Position numbers and translations under genes: made by a program. A DNA stretch of 64,000 nucleotides. It comes from Oxalobacteraceae bacterium OTU3CAMAD1 (lineage in GTDB: Bacteria > Pseudomonadota > Gammaproteobacteria > Burkholderiales > Burkholderiaceae_D). Of this stretch, positions 45,330 to 54,439 are shown piece after piece (position 1 is the first letter of the stretch; each line of letters opens with the position of its first letter). The stretch is taken from NCBI GenBank assembly GCA_024123915.1, contig CP099650.1, forward strand, positions 2,914,001-2,978,000, read 5' to 3'. The notes beneath the pieces are model-generated. The model saw only the letters and a list, made by a program, of their open reading frames with translations. It made no database searches and was not told the DNA's origin.

Positions 45330-46241
45330 ATGATCAAGATAGAAGACCTGCGGTTGATGGCGACCCTGGCGCGCAGCGAGTCGCTGAGCGAGGCGGCCAG
45401 GGCGCTGAATGTCACGCCCTCGGCGCTGTCGATGCGCTTGCGCGGCCTGGAGCGTGAGCTGGGACTGTCGCTGGCTACCCGCACCGCGCGCATGCTGACC
45501 TTGAGCGTCGACGGCGAGCTGCTGGCGCAGGACGCAACCGCGCTGCTGTCGCGCCTTGAGCAATTGCCGGACCTGTTCGAGCGTGGCGCGCAGAGCGTCA
45601 AAGGCAAGCTGCGGGTGGCGGCGCCTTTCGGCTACGGACGCCAGCATATCGCGCCGTTGGTCGTGCGGCTGGCCCGGTTATATCCCGAACTCAATGTTCA
45701 ACTGGATCTGCGCGAGACGCCCTGGCCCGAGCGCGCCGAGGCCGACATCGTGTTCCACATCGGCAGTGTGCGCGATTCGTCGTGGGTGGCCCGCACCATC
45801 GCCGAGAACGAGCGCTGGGTATGCGCCAGTCCGGCCTATCTCAACAAGCACGGCGTGCCCCGCACGCCGCGCGATTTGCTGAATCAATCGTGCATTTGCA
45901 TCCGCGAGAATGGCGAGGACGTCACCCTCTGGCATTTCCGAAAGGAAAAGGGCACGGCGGACGGGCGCCTCGGCGCGCGCGAATCGGTGCGCATCCATCC
46001 GGCGATGCAAAGCAACGACGGCGGCACCGCGCGTTATTGGGCCGAGCAGGGGCTGGGCCTGGTGTTGCGGTCGCAATGGGATGTGGAGGAGGCCGTGCGC
46101 AAGGGCATGCTGGTGCGGGTGCTCGAGGAATGGCAATTCGATGCGGCGCCGATTTTGATACTGATACCGTCGAGTAAAAATATGCCGTCGCGAGTGCGGA
46201 CGGCCTTCGATTTCTTCGTGGAAGCGCTGCGCCCGGCGTGA
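45330..46241 (+). CDS. LysR family transcriptional regulator (divergent to DSD1-like gene)
   Basis: 303 aa. The N-terminal winged HTH is LRLMATLARSESLSEAARAL...SALSMRLRGLERELG (about 4-60), followed by a type 2 periplasmic-binding effector domain (about 88-300) with RVAAPFGYGRQHIAPLVVRL. Its position and the TAAGT-N11-ACTTA site suggest that it controls itself and the DSD1-like gene, probably with a D-amino acid or its product as effector. Confidence 0.9.
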   Translation: MIKIEDLRLMATLARSESLSEAARALNVTPSALSMRLRGLERELGLSLATRTARMLTLSVDGELLAQDATALLSRLEQLPDLFERGAQSVKGKLRVAAPFGYGRQHIAPLVVRLARLYPELNVQLDLRETPWPERAEADIVFHIGSVRDSSWVARTIAENERWVCASPAYLNKHGVPRTPRDLLNQSCICIRENGEDVTLWHFRKEKGTADGRLGARESVRIHPAMQSNDGGTARYWAEQGLGLVLRSQWDVEEAVRKGMLVRVLEEWQFDAAPILILIPSSKNMPSRVRTAFDFFVEALRPA

Positions 46242-46249
46242 CCTTGCCG

Positions 46250-47209
46250 CTACTTCTTGGCGGCCTTGATCGCGTACATCCGCGCATCGCCGTCGGCCAG
46301 CAGCGCTTCGATCTGCCGGTGCGCGGATGGTTCGAATTCGACCATTCCGCAGGAAAACGCCAGTGCGTAGCCGCGTCCGGCTTCCTCGTTGTACCGGTCG
46401 ATAACGTCGGCAAACTTGTCGATCACCATTGCCGCGTCGGCCTCTCCGGCGCTGGTCAGCAGCACGACGAATTCGTCGCCGCCGAGTCGGGCGAACAGGT
46501 CGGTGTTGCGGAAGGTCTTGCGCATGGCGTCGGCAAAAGCGACCAGCGCGCGGTCGCCTTCGGCGTGGCCAAAGGTGTCGTTGATGGGCTTGAAACCGTC
46601 CAGATCGAGGAACGCCAGCGTCGCCGGCGCGCCCTGCCTGGCGCAAAAGTTGAGGCTATATTGCGCCATTTGCATGAAGCCGCGGCGGTTGGAAATGCGG
46701 GTCAGCTCGTCGGTGGTGGCGGCCTGGAAGGCGGTGAGTTCGTCCTCGACCATGGATGCCAGGTCGCGCAAGGCGACGGCGTCGTCCTCGTCGAATTCGT
46801 GCGGCTCGGCGTCGATGATGCAGAGCGTGCCTATCTTGAAGCCGCCGGCCGAGCGCAGCGGGCAACCGGCATAGAACCGGATATGCGGCGCACCGGTCAC
46901 CAGCGGATTGTCGGTGAAACGCGGGTCGGCGAGGGTGTCGCAGATGAGGAAGATATCGTCGCCGAGGATCGCGTGGCCGCAAAAGGATATATTGCGCGGC
47001 GTTTCGCAGGCCGGCAGGCTCTCGTTCGATTTGAACCACTGGCGGTTTTCGTCGATGATGCTCACCAGCGCGATGGGCACGCGGAACATGCGCTTGGCCA
47101 TGCGCGTGAGGCGGTCGAAACGCTCCTCGGCGGGGGTGTCGAGGATGTTGAGCGAGCGCAGCGCGCTCAAACGGCTGGCTTCGTTGTCGGGTATGGCGGG
47201 TGCTTGCAA
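46250..47209 (-). CDS. GAF-GGDEF diguanylate cyclase
   Basis: 319 aa. The N-terminal GAF domain (about 20-155) has VPIALVSIIDENRQWFKS and FCGHAILGDDIFLI. The GGDEF domain (about 165-315) has RLGGDEFVVLL, with RNTD five residues before it as I-site. It should make c-di-GMP and be product-inhibited. There is no membrane anchor. It stands alone, convergent with lysR. Confidence 0.92.
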   Translation of the reverse strand: MQAPAIPDNEASRLSALRSLNILDTPAEERFDRLTRMAKRMFRVPIALVSIIDENRQWFKSNESLPACETPRNISFCGHAILGDDIFLICDTLADPRFTDNPLVTGAPHIRFYAGCPLRSAGGFKIGTLCIIDAEPHEFDEDDAVALRDLASMVEDELTAFQAATTDELTRISNRRGFMQMAQYSLNFCARQGAPATLAFLDLDGFKPINDTFGHAEGDRALVAFADAMRKTFRNTDLFARLGGDEFVVLLTSAGEADAAMVIDKFADVIDRYNEEAGRGYALAFSCGMVEFEPSAHRQIEALLADGDARMYAIKAAKK

Positions 47210-47372
47210 CCGGATCTCCTGGCGTCGTGTTACGGCTTGATGCCGATTCTACACAAGCGACTTCCCGTGGGCCAGAGAGGCCGGCAAAAGTGTTGCTATA
47301 AGGCACGCCGCCCCGGCTTGCGGGAAGCGGGGGCGGCGCACGGCCCGGAAGGGCCGATTGGGGTGGATGCGC

Positions 47373-47891
47373 TTAGTGCGGCAGGGAAGGGATCGGCAGT
47401 TCGACTTCTTCCTTGCGGGCGGCGATGGCCTCGCCCAGCGCGGCCATGTCGAGCTTGGCTTTGCGCGCCTTCGGGAACATTTCCTTCTCTTCTTCTTCGA
47501 CGTGGTGCTCGATGTACTCCGACAGCACCTTGACCTTGGCGTCATAGAGGTCGTCGCCTGGCTCCATCTCCAGGATTTGCGCGATCAGGTCTTTGGCGGA
47601 CGCGTGTTCCACGGTGGCCTCGTCGACCAGATCCTCGGCGTCGCCGCTGGCTTCACGCACGGCGGTGTAGAAGATCTCTTCCTCGGCGGTCGCGTGTTTG
47701 GTCAGTTCCAGACAGATCTGGGTAGCGAGTTTCTTTTTGCTAGCCGTCGAACGATCGCTCAGGTTCTCGTATTTTTCAAACAGTTCCTTGACGTTTTTAT
47801 GGTCCTGCGTCAGCAGTTCGATGGCGTCGATGGAGTCGGTGCCCTGTGGCGCGCGGGTCGCTTTGCTCTTGGCGGTAGTCGTGGTGCTCAT
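47373..47891 (-). CDS. Hemerythrin HHE domain protein
   Basis: 172 aa. Metal-ligand positions are visible: H in LTQDHKNVKELFEKY (about 31), H-x3-E in KHATAEEEIFY, H in VEHASAKDL and the H/E cluster YIEHHVEEEEKEMFP. Such proteins bind a di-iron centre and store or sense O2 or NO, or handle iron. The flanks are low-complexity (Thr/Lys at the N-terminus). It precedes no clear partner; the small Ser/Gly-rich gene lies 33 bases upstream on the same strand. Confidence 0.9.
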   Translation of the reverse strand: MSTTTTAKSKATRAPQGTDSIDAIELLTQDHKNVKELFEKYENLSDRSTASKKKLATQICLELTKHATAEEEIFYTAVREASGDAEDLVDEATVEHASAKDLIAQILEMEPGDDLYDAKVKVLSEYIEHHVEEEEKEMFPKARKAKLDMAALGEAIAARKEEVELPIPSLPH

Positions 47892-47924
47892 GTCGTTTGC
47901 CTCGTATCGGTAAGGGTGGAATGG

Positions 47925-48122
47925 TTATTTCGATTTCGAGCCGGAGGAAGACTTGCCGGCGGTCGGCTTTGCCGACGATGCGCTGGCCGATGCTTTGCTG
48001 CCGGACGTGGCGGACTGGCTGTTGCCTTTGCTGGTGCTGCTGTTGCCGGAGTTTTTGGCGGTGCCGGTTTCTTCCAGCTTGCTGTTGCCGCCGTTTTTGC
48101 CGCCTTGGGTTGGTTTGCTCAT
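47925..48122 (-). CDS. Small Ser/Gly/Lys-rich hydrophilic protein, unknown function
   Basis: 65 aa, almost only S, G, K, N, T, A, starting MSKPTQGGKNGGNSK. No hydrophobic core, so it is probably disordered. A good AGGAG site lies 6 bases before the chosen ATG (a second ATG one codon earlier is too close). Such proteins occur next to stress genes and resemble desiccation-type hydrophilins, but I recognise no family. It probably shares a transcript with the hemerythrin gene. Confidence 0.65.
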   Translation of the reverse strand: MSKPTQGGKNGGNSKLEETGTAKNSGNSSTSKGNSQSATSGSKASASASSAKPTAGKSSSGSKSK

Positions 48123-48361
48123 CATCTTCTCCTGGGATTTGACTGCAGTTTTACCGCTTAAGATTTCGCACTGAATTAGCAATGAAAAACTTTGCTATAC
48201 GTCCATAGTAGACGCGCACTCAGCAATCGGATGTAGGAGCATTCCCTGTGTCGGTGTAGGTCGTGTTACCCAATAGTAGCGTGCGTCAATGCTACAATTA
48301 GACACTCTGTTAATCCACGCATCGCGTCCGTGCCCGGGCCGTATTCCTTAAAGAAATCCGC

Positions 48362-50374
48362 ATGACGTTTGAGACTTCCCTAATCGTTCAATCGTTGCCG
48401 TTTGCCATCCTCGTGCTCGACGCCACACCGGATTTCGTGATCCGCCACGCCTCGGATGAATACCTCGCCGCCACCCTCACCACCCGCGCCGATCTGATCG
48501 GCCGGCCCCTGTTCGAGGCGTTCCCTGGGGACACGGCCGAAGCCGAAGGGCCGATACGCCTGCGCGCCTCCCTCGAATCCGTGGTGCGCACCGGCCGCAC
48601 GCATGCGATGGAAGTACAGCGCTACGATGTGCCCGACCGGGGCGGGGATGGCTTCATCGTCAAGTCGTGGCTGCCGACCAACATCCCGGTACCCGGCGAG
48701 GACGGCCGCGTGCGCTTCATCCTGCACCGCGTCTACGACCTGACGGCGATCCTCGCAAGCGAGGACGGGCAGGGCGTGGGCAGCCAGCCTGAACATTTGA
48801 CCCGTTCCTTGCAGGACTTGCGGCAGCTGGCCGAACTGATGCGCGAGGGGGAGGGCCGGCGCCGCAACGCCGAGGCGCGCGCGACGGAGGCGGGCGAACG
48901 CCTGGAACTGGCCGTCGCCGCCGGCGAGCTGGGCACGTTCTACTGCCCCATGCCGATGGGGAAGATTTTCTGGAATGACAAGTGCAAGGAACATTTTTTC
49001 CTGCCCGAGGACGCCGAGGTCGACTTCGACATCTTCTATAGCCGCATCCATCCCGACGACCGCGAGCGCACCCGCGCGGCGGTCGACGCCAGCATCGCCG
49101 GCAAGAAGGGGTACGACGTCGAATACCGCGTGCTGGCGCCGGACGGGCGCGACCGCTGGCTGCGCGCCAAGGGCCGCACTTATTACGACAGCGACGGCGC
49201 GCCGACCCGCTTCGACGGCATCACCATCGACATCAGCGACACCAAGCGCATCCAGGCCGAGCTAGCGCGCAGCAACCAGCAGAAGGACGATTTCCTGGCG
49301 ATGCTGGCGCACGAGCTGCGCAACCCGCTGGCGCCGATCACCGCCGCCGCCGACCTGCTGGCCATCGCGCCGCCGGAGCCGGCCCGCATCGCCCGCATGA
49401 GCGAGGTGCTGTCGCGCCAGGCGCGGCACATGTCGGCCATGCTGGACGATCTGCTCGACGTCTCGCGCGTGACGCGCGGCATGGTCGAGTTGAACAAGAC
49501 CCTGATTGATTGCAAGCAGGTCGTCGCCGCCGCGCTCGAACAGGTCAACCCGCTGATCGAAAAGCGCGGTCATAAAGTCAGTACGCAGATCACCTACGAG
49601 CAGGCGCGGGTGGTCGGCGACGAGAAGCGGCTGGTGCAGGTGCTGGCCAATTTGCTCAACAACGCGGCCAAGTACACGCCGGCCCGGGGCGCGATCGAGC
49701 TGGCGTTGCGGGTCGACGGCGGCGAAGTGATTGTGACGGTGGCCGACAACGGCGCCGGCATCGCCGCCGACCTGCTGCCGCATGTGTTCGAACTGTTCGT
49801 CCAGGGGGCGCGCACGCCGGACCGGGCGCAGGGCGGGCTGGGCCTGGGACTGCCACTGGTCAAGAGTTTGGTTGAGCTGCACGGTGGCCGCGTCGTCGCC
49901 AGCAGCGGCGGGCCGGGCGCCGGCAGCGTGTTCGAAGTTCGGCTGCCGCGCCATCAGGTCGCCGATGCGGGCGACGGCGCCCAAGGCGGGATGGCGCCGC
50001 AGGCGGGGCAGGCGCTGCGCATCGTCGTGGTCGACGACAACGCCGACGCCGCGTGGACCTTGGCCACCTGCCTGCGGGCGGTCGGCCACAGCGTCGAGGA
50101 AATGACCAACCCGCGCGCGGCGCTGGCCATCCCGGCGGACCGGGTGCCCGACGTGTTCCTGCTCGATATCGGCATGCCCGACATCGACGGCCACGAACTG
50201 GCGCGCCGCCTGCGCGGCCAGCCGCACACGGCGGGCACGCGGCTGATCGCCGTCACCGGCTACGGCAACGTCGAGGAGAAGGCGGGCGGCAAGGGACACT
50301 TCGACCGCTATCTGGTCAAGCCGGTCAATTTCGGCAAGCTGATGCAGTTGTTGGATGATGTGATGGCCACATAA
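48362..50374 (+). CDS. PAS hybrid sensor histidine kinase / response regulator
   Basis: 670 aa, soluble. Two PAS domains (about 10-130 and 180-300; the second has GELGTFYCPMPMGKIFWND and IHPDDRERTRA) precede HisKA (FLAMLAHELRNPLAPI, His near 317), HATPase (NLLNNAAKYTP, GLGLGLPLVKSLVELHGG) and a C-terminal receiver (RIVVVDDNADAAWTL, FLLDIGMPDIDG with Asp near 602). Output and partner are unknown; no response regulator gene follows. Only a weak ribosome-binding site precedes the ATG. Confidence 0.93.
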   Translation: MTFETSLIVQSLPFAILVLDATPDFVIRHASDEYLAATLTTRADLIGRPLFEAFPGDTAEAEGPIRLRASLESVVRTGRTHAMEVQRYDVPDRGGDGFIVKSWLPTNIPVPGEDGRVRFILHRVYDLTAILASEDGQGVGSQPEHLTRSLQDLRQLAELMREGEGRRRNAEARATEAGERLELAVAAGELGTFYCPMPMGKIFWNDKCKEHFFLPEDAEVDFDIFYSRIHPDDRERTRAAVDASIAGKKGYDVEYRVLAPDGRDRWLRAKGRTYYDSDGAPTRFDGITIDISDTKRIQAELARSNQQKDDFLAMLAHELRNPLAPITAAADLLAIAPPEPARIARMSEVLSRQARHMSAMLDDLLDVSRVTRGMVELNKTLIDCKQVVAAALEQVNPLIEKRGHKVSTQITYEQARVVGDEKRLVQVLANLLNNAAKYTPARGAIELALRVDGGEVIVTVADNGAGIAADLLPHVFELFVQGARTPDRAQGGLGLGLPLVKSLVELHGGRVVASSGGPGAGSVFEVRLPRHQVADAGDGAQGGMAPQAGQALRIVVVDDNADAAWTLATCLRAVGHSVEEMTNPRAALAIPADRVPDVFLLDIGMPDIDGHELARRLRGQPHTAGTRLIAVTGYGNVEEKAGGKGHFDRYLVKPVNFGKLMQLLDDVMAT

Positions 50375-50403
50375 TTCAGGTAAATCAGGTAAATCACGGT
50401 AAA

Positions 50404-50500
50404 CACGTAGGGCGGATTAGCGAAGCGTAATCGGCCATGCCTGCGTCGCCGATGGCGCAGGCATGGCCGATTACGGCGTTCCGCCTAATCCGCCCTACGT
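50404..50500. repeat. CACGTAGGGCGG palindromic element, copy 4 (arm order B-A)
   Basis: 97 bases between the hybrid kinase and the GH2 gene. The left arm is type B and the right is type A, as in copies 2 and 5. The right end lacks the final G (CCCTACGTA). Confidence 0.9.
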
Positions 50501-50558
50501 ATCCCCGTCTTTGCTCAGCTTGTTGATCATTGCGTCTGGAGGGGTTTTGCTGCGTCGC

Positions 50559-50578
50559 TAAAATGCTAATATTTTAGT
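50559..50578. promoter_or_regulatory. Putative operator of the GH2 gene
   Basis: Perfect inverted repeat CTAAAAT (50559-50565) / ATTTTAG (50572-50578) with a 6-base spacer, 43 bases before the GH2 ATG. Its core ATGCTAATATTT (50564-50575) recurs as ATGTTAATATAT before the gntR gene downstream, suggesting that GntR binds both. Confidence 0.55.
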
Positions 50579-50621
50579 GCGGGCGGCGTGGTGTCGGCCC
50601 TATCCCTCATTGAAAGCGCAT

Positions 50622-53594
50622 ATGACCCGTCGACGTTTCCCGGCCACGACCCTGCCGGCGTTCTTGATCACCTGCTGCATCGCGCTGCCGTTCCCGGCGC
50701 AGGCCGAGCGCCTGACCTATAACTTCAATCCCGACTGGCGCCTGGCCGTCGCCGATCCGGCCGACGCGGCGCAGGCGGGCTTCGACGACCAAGCCTGGAA
50801 GCGCGTGACCCTGCCGCGCGCCTGGAACGAGGACGACGCCTTCGGCAAGGACATCGTCGACCAGTCGACCGGCGTGGCCTGGTACCGCAAACGCTTCACC
50901 CTGCCGGCGGCCGCGCGCGGCCAGAAGGTGTTCCTGGAATTCGAGGGCGCGCGCCAGGCGGCCGAGGTGTACGTCAACGGCAAGCGCATGGGGTTGCACG
51001 AGAACGGCATCAACGCCTTCGGCTTCGACATCACCGCCGCGCTGGTCGACGGCGAAAACACGGTCGCGGTGCGCACCGATAACAGCTGGGACTACCGCGA
51101 GAAGGCCACCGGCCAGCGCTACCAGTGGTCGGACAAGAACTTCAACGCCAACTACGGCGGCCTGTCGAAGAACGTGCGCCTGCACGTGACGGACAAGCTG
51201 TATCAGACCTTGCCGCTGTATTCGAGCCTGGGCACCACCGGTGTCTATGTGTACGCGAGCGACTTCGATATTCCCGGACGTAAGGCGACGGTGACCGCCG
51301 AATCCCAGGTGCGCAACGACTACGACCAGCCGCGCAGCTTCACCTACGAGGTGCGGATACGCGACCGCGAAGGCCGTCAAGTGGCCGCTTTCGGTTCGCC
51401 CGCGCAGACGCTGGCGCCGGGCGCGACGACGGTCGTCAAGGCCAGCGCGCCGGTCAAGGACCTGCACTTCTGGAGCTGGGGCTACGGCTACCTGTACGAC
51501 GTGCAGACCATCCTCAAGGTCGACGGCAAAGCGGTCGACGAGCTGGCGACGCGCACCGGTTTCCGCAAGACCGGCTTCGCCGACGGCATGGTCAAGCTGA
51601 ACGACCGCGTGCTGCAGATGAAGGGCTACGCGCAGCGCACCTCCAACGAGTGGCCGGCGATCGGCATGTCGGTGCCGGCCTGGCTGAGCGATTACAGTAA
51701 TGGCCTGGCGCTGGCCAGCAACGCCAACCTGATACGCTGGATGCACATCACGCCGTGGAAGCAGGATGTCGAATCGCTCGACCGGCTTGGATTGATGCAG
51801 GCGATGCCGCCGGGCGATTCGGAGGCCGACGTCACCGGCCGGCGCTGGGAGCAGCGCATTGAGGTCATGCGCGACGCAATCATCTACAACCGCAATAGCC
51901 CGAGCATCATCTTCTACGAAAGCGGCAACCGTGGCGTTAGCGAGCCGCACATGCTGGAGATGAAGGCGCTGCGCGACCAGTTCGACCCCCATGGCGGGCG
52001 CGCGTCCGGCAGCCGCGAGATGCTCAGCGCGCGCCTGCAGCAGGTGGCCGAATATGGCGGCGAGATGCTGTACGTGAACAAGAGCGCGCGCATCCCGATG
52101 TGGGCGATGGAGTATTCACGCGACGAGGGCGCCCGCAAGTTCTGGGACAATCTGACGCCGCCGTTCCACAAGGACGGCGACGGCCCGCTGCACAAGGGCC
52201 AGGACGCCAGCGTCTATAACCGCAACCAGGACACGCACGCGATCGAGAACGTCAAGCGCTGGTACGACTACTGGCGCGAGCGGCCCGGCACCGGCACGCG
52301 CGTGTCGTCGGGCGGCGTCAATATCGTTTTCTCGGACAGTAACACCCACCATCGCGGCGCCGAAAACTACCGCCGCAGCGGCGAGGTCGATGCGATGCGC
52401 ATACCGAAGGACGGCTTCTACGCGCACCAGGTCATGTGGGACGGCTGGGTCGACGTCGAGAAGCCGCGCGCACATATCGTCGGCCATTGGAACTACGCCG
52501 CCGGCACCACCAAGGCGGTGACGGTGATCTCCAGCGCGGACAAGGTGGAGCTGCGCTTGAACGGCAAGCCGCTCGGACAGGGGCGCCAAAGCGAACGCTT
52601 TTTGTTCACGTTCGACGACGTGGCGTGGCAGCCGGGCGAGCTGAAAGCGGTGGGCTTCGACGCCGCCGGCAAACAGGTGTGCGAAGCCGTGCTGTCGACG
52701 GCCGGCGCTCCGGCCGCGCTCAAACTGACGTCTATCACGTCGCCGTCCGGCCTGCAGGCCGATGGCGCCGACCTGGCGCTGGTACAGGTGGAGGTGGTGG
52801 ACGCGCAGGGACGCCGCAATCCGGTCGCGCTGGACACGGTCAGCTTCGATCTGCAAGGGCCGGCCGAATGGCGCGGCGGCATCGCGCAGGGACCCAACAA
52901 CCACGTGCTGGCCAGGACCTTGCCGGTCGAGGGGGGCGTGAACCGGGTGCTGATCCGCACCGCCACGCAGGCCGGCAAGATCGTCGTGCGCGCCAGCGCG
53001 CCCGGTCTGACAGGCGCCGAGCTGGCGCTCGATACGCTGCCGGCGGCGTCGGGGAACGGCTTGTCGACGCGTTTGCCGGGCGCGGACCTGCCAGTGCATC
53101 TGGAGCGCGGACCGACGCCGGCCACGCCGTCGTACAAGGTGACGCGGGTGGCGGTGCAACCGGCATCGGCGGAAGCGGCCAGCAACGCGGCCGATGTCGC
53201 CAACTCCTACGACGATGACGAAACCACCAAGTGGGTCAGCAAACCGGGGGAGGGCACGCCGTCCATCACCTACCGGCTGGCGCAAGCGGCCACCTTGAAA
53301 GAGATCGCGATGAAGCTGTCGGGCTGGCGCGAACGCAGCTACCCGCTCAGGATCTCGGTCGACGGGGAGGTGGTTTTCTCCGGCATGACGCCGAAAAGCC
53401 TGGGCTACGTGACCCTGCCGCTCAAGCCGCGCCGGGGCAGCGTGGTCAAGGTGGAGCTGAACGGCGTGGCCGAGGAGGGCAACGCGGTCAAGATGACGGA
53501 GGTGGCCAACCAGGCGATCGTCGACACCGGCGCCAACACCACGCCCAAGGGGGTGTTGTCCATCGTCGAAATCGAGTTTTACCGGGCGCCGTGA
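50622..53594 (+). CDS. Glycoside hydrolase family 2 protein (beta-galactosidase-like)
   Basis: 990 aa. A signal peptide ends PFPAQAE (about residue 28). It has a sugar-binding jelly-roll (VAWYRKRFTLP, EVYVNGKRMGLHENGINAFGFDIT), an Ig-like domain and a TIM barrel (KLNDRVLQMKGYAQRT; YNRNSPSIIFYESGN), then DUF4982-like and further beta domains, ending in a discoidin-like domain (about 860-990, ANSYDDDETTKWVS). Instead of the usual GNE acid/base motif it reads ESGNRG, so the acid/base may be the Glu two residues earlier, or the protein may be non-catalytic. A gntR gene follows on the same strand. Confidence 0.88.
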   Translation: MTRRRFPATTLPAFLITCCIALPFPAQAERLTYNFNPDWRLAVADPADAAQAGFDDQAWKRVTLPRAWNEDDAFGKDIVDQSTGVAWYRKRFTLPAAARGQKVFLEFEGARQAAEVYVNGKRMGLHENGINAFGFDITAALVDGENTVAVRTDNSWDYREKATGQRYQWSDKNFNANYGGLSKNVRLHVTDKLYQTLPLYSSLGTTGVYVYASDFDIPGRKATVTAESQVRNDYDQPRSFTYEVRIRDREGRQVAAFGSPAQTLAPGATTVVKASAPVKDLHFWSWGYGYLYDVQTILKVDGKAVDELATRTGFRKTGFADGMVKLNDRVLQMKGYAQRTSNEWPAIGMSVPAWLSDYSNGLALASNANLIRWMHITPWKQDVESLDRLGLMQAMPPGDSEADVTGRRWEQRIEVMRDAIIYNRNSPSIIFYESGNRGVSEPHMLEMKALRDQFDPHGGRASGSREMLSARLQQVAEYGGEMLYVNKSARIPMWAMEYSRDEGARKFWDNLTPPFHKDGDGPLHKGQDASVYNRNQDTHAIENVKRWYDYWRERPGTGTRVSSGGVNIVFSDSNTHHRGAENYRRSGEVDAMRIPKDGFYAHQVMWDGWVDVEKPRAHIVGHWNYAAGTTKAVTVISSADKVELRLNGKPLGQGRQSERFLFTFDDVAWQPGELKAVGFDAAGKQVCEAVLSTAGAPAALKLTSITSPSGLQADGADLALVQVEVVDAQGRRNPVALDTVSFDLQGPAEWRGGIAQGPNNHVLARTLPVEGGVNRVLIRTATQAGKIVVRASAPGLTGAELALDTLPAASGNGLSTRLPGADLPVHLERGPTPATPSYKVTRVAVQPASAEAASNAADVANSYDDDETTKWVSKPGEGTPSITYRLAQAATLKEIAMKLSGWRERSYPLRISVDGEVVFSGMTPKSLGYVTLPLKPRRGSVVKVELNGVAEEGNAVKMTEVANQAIVDTGANTTPKGVLSIVEIEFYRAP

Positions 53595-53626
53595 GCCGGG
53601 CCGCAGGGCCGGAGGGTGATGCTGAT

Positions 53627-53638
53627 ATGTTAATATAT
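53627..53638. promoter_or_regulatory. Putative GntR operator at the gntR start
   Basis: ATGTTAATATAT, matching ATGCTAATATTT in the GH2 upstream repeat at 10 of 12 positions. It overlaps the first possible start codon of gntR, which favours the later start at 53670, or autorepression that also blocks translation. Confidence 0.45.
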
Positions 53639-54380
53639 GAGCCCTTATCACACGCCAGTCTCTCCCTCTATGGCTTTGCAATCGCTGCCGGGTGCTTTTT
53701 CCTTGGATCGCACACGTAACGCCACCGCGCAGGTGTTTGAACATTTGCGCGAAAAGATCGTCACCAATGTGCTGGAGCCGGGCACCGTGCTCGCGCGGCA
53801 GCAACTGGCCGATTACTTCAAGCTGTCCATCACGCCGATCCGCGACGCGCTGCTGCGCCTTGAGGAGGAGCGCCTGGTGGACATCTATCCCCAGCACCTG
53901 ACGCGCGTGAGCGCCATCGACCTGACCTCGGCGCGCCAGGCGCACGTGCTGCGGCTGTCGGTGGAGCTGGAGACCGCGCACCAGTTGTGCGGGCGCCGTC
54001 CGCCGGCCCTGGACGGCGAACTGGCCGACCTGCTGGCGCGCCAGCGCCTGGCCCTCGAGCGCGGCGACCTGGAAAGCTTCGCCCGCGCCGACCTGGAATT
54101 CCACCGGACTTTGTACATGGCGGCCGACGTTGCCGACTTATGGCATCTGGTTCGGCGGCTGAGCGGCAATCTGGATCGCCTGCGCCGCCTGCATCTTCCC
54201 CTCAACAGCAAGGCCCAGCGCATACTGGACGATCACGGTGAGATCGCCGGCGCCATCGCCGCAGGTGATTCGGAGCAGGCGCGCAACGCCGTGCGCCGCC
54301 ATCTGTCGGGCACCCTGTCGGAGCTCGACGCGCTGCGCGAGAAGTATCCCGACTTCGTGTTGCCGCCTGTGCAAGGGTAA
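53637..54380 (+). CDS. GntR (FadR type) transcriptional regulator
   Basis: 247 aa from ATG 53637, or 236 aa from ATG 53670; neither has a good ribosome-binding site. The winged HTH (about 28-90) reads VFEHLREKIVTNVLEPGTVLARQQLADYFKLS. The C-terminal FCD-type helical domain (about 95-235) has the metal-ligand pattern D-x3-H (ADLEFHRTLYMA) and late His residues. FCD regulators respond to small organic acids or sugars. It starts 42 bases after the GH2 gene and shares a motif with its promoter. Confidence 0.85.
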   Translation: MSPYHTPVSPSMALQSLPGAFSLDRTRNATAQVFEHLREKIVTNVLEPGTVLARQQLADYFKLSITPIRDALLRLEEERLVDIYPQHLTRVSAIDLTSARQAHVLRLSVELETAHQLCGRRPPALDGELADLLARQRLALERGDLESFARADLEFHRTLYMAADVADLWHLVRRLSGNLDRLRRLHLPLNSKAQRILDDHGEIAGAIAAGDSEQARNAVRRHLSGTLSELDALREKYPDFVLPPVQG

Positions 54381-54400
54381 TTCGTCAAAATAACGCGGGT

Positions 54401-54429
54401 TGGCGCGTTGCCGAAAAATGGTATATGAT
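54401..54429 (+). promoter_or_regulatory. tetR promoter
   Basis: TTGGCG (54401-54406) and TATGAT (54424-54429) are separated by exactly 17 bases. The -10 hexamer is part of the operator. The expected start point is about 54436-54437, at the ATG itself, so the mRNA may be leaderless. Confidence 0.6.
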
Positions 54430-54439
54430 GATCGTCATG
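54424..54439. promoter_or_regulatory. TetR-type operator, copy 3 (at tetR)
   Basis: TATGATGATCGTCATG, one base different from the other three copies; the difference is the G of the tetR ATG. It covers the -10 element and start point, which would give tight autorepression. Confidence 0.75.

Noticed and set aside
52116..54104. Minus-strand frame of 662 codons across GH2 and gntR
   Set aside because: Crosses two real genes in antisense and has no domain features.
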